Below, piece after piece: positions 6,472-8,631 of a stretch of DNA of 8,631 nucleotides; position 1 is the stretch's first letter; each line of letters begins with the position of its first letter. Source of the DNA: Eubacteriales bacterium (GTDB lineage Bacteria > Bacillota > Clostridia > Peptostreptococcales > Anaerovoracaceae). The notes under the pieces were generated by a model. It made no database searches and was not told the DNA's origin. It was given only the letters and a program-made list of their open reading frames with translations. A program made the translations under genes and the position numbers. The stretch spans positions 1 to 8,631 of the forward strand of contig JAQUXD010000068.1 of the NCBI GenBank assembly GCA_028692535.1. Reading direction: 5' to 3'.

Positions 6472-6535
6472 CATGCTTCCAGGGTCACAATAAGGGCATT
6501 TCTATGTCCTATGGTATATAACAAGGAGGATAAAC

Positions 6536-7675
6536 ATGAACTTTCAACTGACGAAAGAGCAAGAGTTTGTACGGAAGATGGTGCGGGAATTTGCCGAAGC
6601 CGAAGTAGAACCCATTGCTGCCGACATCGACAAGGAACACAGATTTCCTGTCGAAAATGTGGCGAAAATGGGAAAGCTCGGCCTGATGGGCGTGCCTTTC
6701 CCCAAGGAATGGGGCGGCGCCGGGAGTGATCACATTTCCTATGCGATCACGGTGGAAGAGCTCTCCAGAGTCTGTGCTACCACAGGCGTCATCTGTTCTG
6801 CGCACACCTCGCTTTGCGTATGGCCCATCTGGACCTACGGCACCGACGAGCAGAAAAAGAAGTACCTTCCCGGTCTTTGCACAGGCAAAAAACTCGGCGC
6901 TTTCGGACTCACGGAACCCAATGCGGGAAGCGACGCAAGCGCGACTCAGACCAAGGCCGTCGACATGGGCGACCACTGGCTTCTGAACGGAGCAAAAGTC
7001 TTTATCACCAACGGCGGCTATGCAGATGTTTTTGTAGTTACTGCAATGACTGATAAATCTGCCGGAACGAGAGGAATATCCGCATTTATCGTGGAAAAAG
7101 ACTACGAGGGCTTTTCCATCGGAAAGACCGAAGATAAGATGGGAATCTGTGGATCTTCCACAACGGAGCTGATCTTCAAAGATTGTGTCGTACCCAAAGA
7201 GAATCTGTTGGGGAATTTAGGCCAAGGCTTCAAGATCGCTCTTTCTACGCTGGATGGCGGCCGGATCGGTATCGCCTCCCAGGCTCTTGGAATCGCTCAG
7301 GGCGCTTTCGATGTGACAGTAGAATATATGAAGTCCAGAAAACAGTTCGGGAAGCCGTTGTCGAGAATGCAGGCGCTGCAGTTCGATATGGCGGAAATGA
7401 AAACCAGGATCGAGGCGGCCAGGCTGTTGATCTACAGAGCGGCCAACATGAAGGACAAACACCTTCCTTATGGTCAGGAATCTGCCATGGCGAAATATTT
7501 TGCAGCCGAAACGGCTATGTATGTCACCACCAAAGCGGTCCAGCTCCACGGCGGCTACGGCTATATGAGAGATTATCCGCTTGAACGTATGATGAGAGAT
7601 GCGAAGATCACGGAGATATACGAAGGGACCACCGAAGTCCAGAAGATCGTTATCGCTGCTTCCATATTTAAATAG
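6536..7675 (+). CDS. bcd: Acyl-CoA dehydrogenase, short-chain (butyryl-CoA dehydrogenase)
   Basis: This FAD enzyme interconverts butyryl-CoA and crotonyl-CoA; in fermenting clostridia it runs as a reductase with electrons from Etf. The 379 residues equal the size of clostridial Bcd. Domain order is normal: N-terminal helices (1-120), beta domain with the acyl-CoA dehydrogenase signature GAFGLTEPNAGSD (121-133) and FITNGG (156-161), then C-terminal helices with SRKQFGKPL (267-275), QLHGGYGYMRDYPLERMMRD (336-355) and the catalytic base Glu363 in IYEGTTE. The start is fixed by a perfect AAGGAGG (6523-6529) six bases before the ATG. etfB follows after 18 bases and etfA after that, matching the bcd-etfB-etfA order of butyrate formers; crt, hbd and thl are not in the window. 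Family and Etf partnership are sure. Chain-length preference cannot be read with certainty, so another short-chain acyl-CoA or a related enoyl-CoA remains possible. Confidence 0.93.
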   Translation: MNFQLTKEQEFVRKMVREFAEAEVEPIAADIDKEHRFPVENVAKMGKLGLMGVPFPKEWGGAGSDHISYAITVEELSRVCATTGVICSAHTSLCVWPIWTYGTDEQKKKYLPGLCTGKKLGAFGLTEPNAGSDASATQTKAVDMGDHWLLNGAKVFITNGGYADVFVVTAMTDKSAGTRGISAFIVEKDYEGFSIGKTEDKMGICGSSTTELIFKDCVVPKENLLGNLGQGFKIALSTLDGGRIGIASQALGIAQGAFDVTVEYMKSRKQFGKPLSRMQALQFDMAEMKTRIEAARLLIYRAANMKDKHLPYGQESAMAKYFAAETAMYVTTKAVQLHGGYGYMRDYPLERMMRDAKITEIYEGTTEVQKIVIAASIFK

Positions 7676-7693
7676 GCAGAGGGAGGAAGAAAC

Positions 7694-8494
7694 ATGAGAA
7701 TCATTGTTTGTGCCAAGCAAGTTCCGGATACCAGCGAAGTCAAGATTGATCCGGTCAAAAAGACGATCATTCGCGAAGGTGTACCCAGTATTCTGAACCC
7801 GGACGATGCGAATGCGCTGGAAGAAGCGCTCAAAATAAAAGATCAATATCCCGATACGAAAATTTCTGTTGTAACCATGGGACCGCCCCAGGCGAAGGAC
7901 ATGCTCATCGAATGCATTGCCATGGGCGCGGATGAAGGCGTTTTGCTTTCCGACCGGGCTGTAGGCGGTTCGGACACATGGTCCACTTCGAATGCGCTGG
8001 CTGCGACCATCCGCAAAATGGGTCCTTATGATCTGATCTTTGCCGGACGGCAGGCCATCGACGGCGATACGGCTCAGGTAGGGCCCCAAATCGCAGAAAA
8101 GCTGGGCTTGCCCCAAGTGACCTATGTGATGGATTTTTCCATCGATCCCAATCAGAAGGACATTACAGTAAAGAGGCAGCTGGAAGACGGTTACGAAGAG
8201 ATCCGTATCCAGGCGCCCTGCATGCTCACTGCGATCAAAGAGCTCAACACACCGCGCTACATGACCGTGAACGGCATCGTCCACGCTTGTTCTCCGGACG
8301 CAGACATCAAAGTCTGGAACGCCAAGGATGTGGAAGTGGATCTGGCAACGGTAGGCTTGGATGCTTCTCCCACCAATGTGTATCGCTCTTTTACTCCTGC
8401 GCCCAAGCCCCCGGGCATCAAGCTGGAAGCAGACGGAGAAAAAGAACTTGCTAAATTACTGCTTCTCAAGCTGAAGGAAACGCATGCGATCTAA
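7694..8494 (+). CDS. etfB: Electron transfer flavoprotein, beta subunit
   Basis: EtfB pairs with EtfA to form the flavoprotein that carries electrons to or from acyl-CoA dehydrogenase. The 266 residues begin with the typical CAKQVPDTSEVKIDP (6-20), followed by ILNPDDANALEEAL (33-46) and the family signature AGRQAIDGDTAQVGPQIAE (117-135). The latter loop is the one that, in bifurcating Etfs of clostridia and Acidaminococcus, holds the FAD on the beta side that takes hydride from NADH. The ribosome site GGGAGGAAG (7681-7689 region) is strong. The gene lies 18 bases after bcd and 21 bases before etfA, so the three are one operon. The close match to the clostridial form, together with a neighbouring Bcd and a ferredoxin-bearing EtfA, favours a bifurcating rather than a respiratory Etf; that is inference. 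Confidence 0.95.
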   Translation: MRIIVCAKQVPDTSEVKIDPVKKTIIREGVPSILNPDDANALEEALKIKDQYPDTKISVVTMGPPQAKDMLIECIAMGADEGVLLSDRAVGGSDTWSTSNALAATIRKMGPYDLIFAGRQAIDGDTAQVGPQIAEKLGLPQVTYVMDFSIDPNQKDITVKRQLEDGYEEIRIQAPCMLTAIKELNTPRYMTVNGIVHACSPDADIKVWNAKDVEVDLATVGLDASPTNVYRSFTPAPKPPGIKLEADGEKELAKLLLLKLKETHAI

Positions 8495-8515
8495 CGCGCA
8501 AAAGGAGGAATTAAA

Positions 8516-8631
8516 ATGGCTGTAAAAGTAATAAAAGATCTTTGTAAAGGCTGCACCCTCTGCGTCAAAGCTTGCCCGTTCGAAGCGATCGACATGGTGG
8601 AAAAGAAAGCCGTTATCAACGAAAAATGTAC
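8516..8631 (+). CDS. etfA: Electron transfer flavoprotein alpha subunit with N-terminal ferredoxin domain (5' part)
   Basis: Only the first 38 codons are in the window; the frame is open to the edge. AGGAGG (8502-8507 region) precedes the ATG. The visible part is a bacterial-type ferredoxin motif: Cys10, Cys13, Cys16 and Cys20-Pro (CxxCxxCxxxCP), ligands for a [4Fe-4S] cluster, then Cys38, apparently the first ligand of a second motif. A subset of anaerobe EtfA proteins, such as CarE and LctC of Acetobacterium woodii, begin with just such a two-cluster domain ahead of the FAD-binding EtfA part. Position directly after bcd and etfB makes EtfA much the best reading. A stand-alone ferredoxin cannot be excluded from this fragment, because the EtfA signature lies beyond the edge. 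Confidence 0.8.
   Translation, partial: MAVKVIKDLCKGCTLCVKACPFEAIDMVEKKAVINEKC

Noticed and set aside
6512..6520. Extended -10-like TGGTATATA just before bcd
   Set aside because: Transcription would start inside or after the AAGGAGG ribosome site, leaving no functional leader, and no -35 box is suitably placed.
7217..8284. Open frame of 355 codons on the - strand opposite bcd and etfB
   Set aside because: It crosses two certain genes and their gap, has no recognisable motif and is explained by codon bias of the sense genes.

Overview
The window looks like a chromosomal stretch from an anaerobic Firmicute of the class Clostridia. The evidence is the set of neighbours: a PBP2-type transpeptidase next to a MinD-family ATPase and RodA, an RNase Y, a short ThiI without a rhodanese domain paired with a cysteine desulfurase, and a butyryl-CoA dehydrogenase/Etf operon whose EtfA begins with a ferredoxin domain. 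Shine-Dalgarno sequences are mostly strong (AAGGAGG, GGAGG). I see no IS element, phage gene, tRNA, rRNA or CRISPR array, and no gene-free stretch longer than about 300 bases.

Layout. Positions 1-246 hold the C-terminal end of a class B penicillin-binding protein (probably mrdA/PBP2), + strand. A MinD/ParA-family ATPase follows at 315-1034 (+), ending in a hairpin terminator. Convergent to it, rodA (SEDS glycosyltransferase) runs on the - strand and ends at 1088. The gap at about 2216-2400 carries divergent promoters for rodA (-) and rny (+); their -10 boxes share one palindrome. rny (RNase Y) runs to 3942. A cysteine desulfurase (4010-5170) and thiI (5173-6393) form a tight pair. After a 142-base gap comes an electron-transfer operon: bcd-like acyl-CoA dehydrogenase (6536-7675), etfB (7694-8494) and the start of etfA (8516 to the window end).

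How the genes work together. The PBP2 fragment and RodA are the expected transpeptidase and glycosyltransferase of the elongation machinery, and the MinD-like protein would normally act in division-site placement. RNase Y starts mRNA decay at the membrane. The desulfurase and ThiI together would make 4-thiouridine in tRNA, and possibly supply sulfur for thiamine. Bcd with EtfB and EtfA reduces enoyl-CoA (probably crotonyl-CoA) and, in relatives, couples this to ferredoxin reduction by flavin-based bifurcation.

Most of the window is ordinary housekeeping, and I do not see a wholly new multi-gene system. The points that deserve a second look are: the MinD-like protein, with Asn where MinD has its hydrolysis Asp40, altered switch II and MinC/MinE-contact motifs, no C-terminal membrane helix, and no minC or minE beside it; an inverted rodA; an rny gene whose Shine-Dalgarno points at an ATA codon; and the divergent rodA/rny promoters that cannot both be occupied at once.
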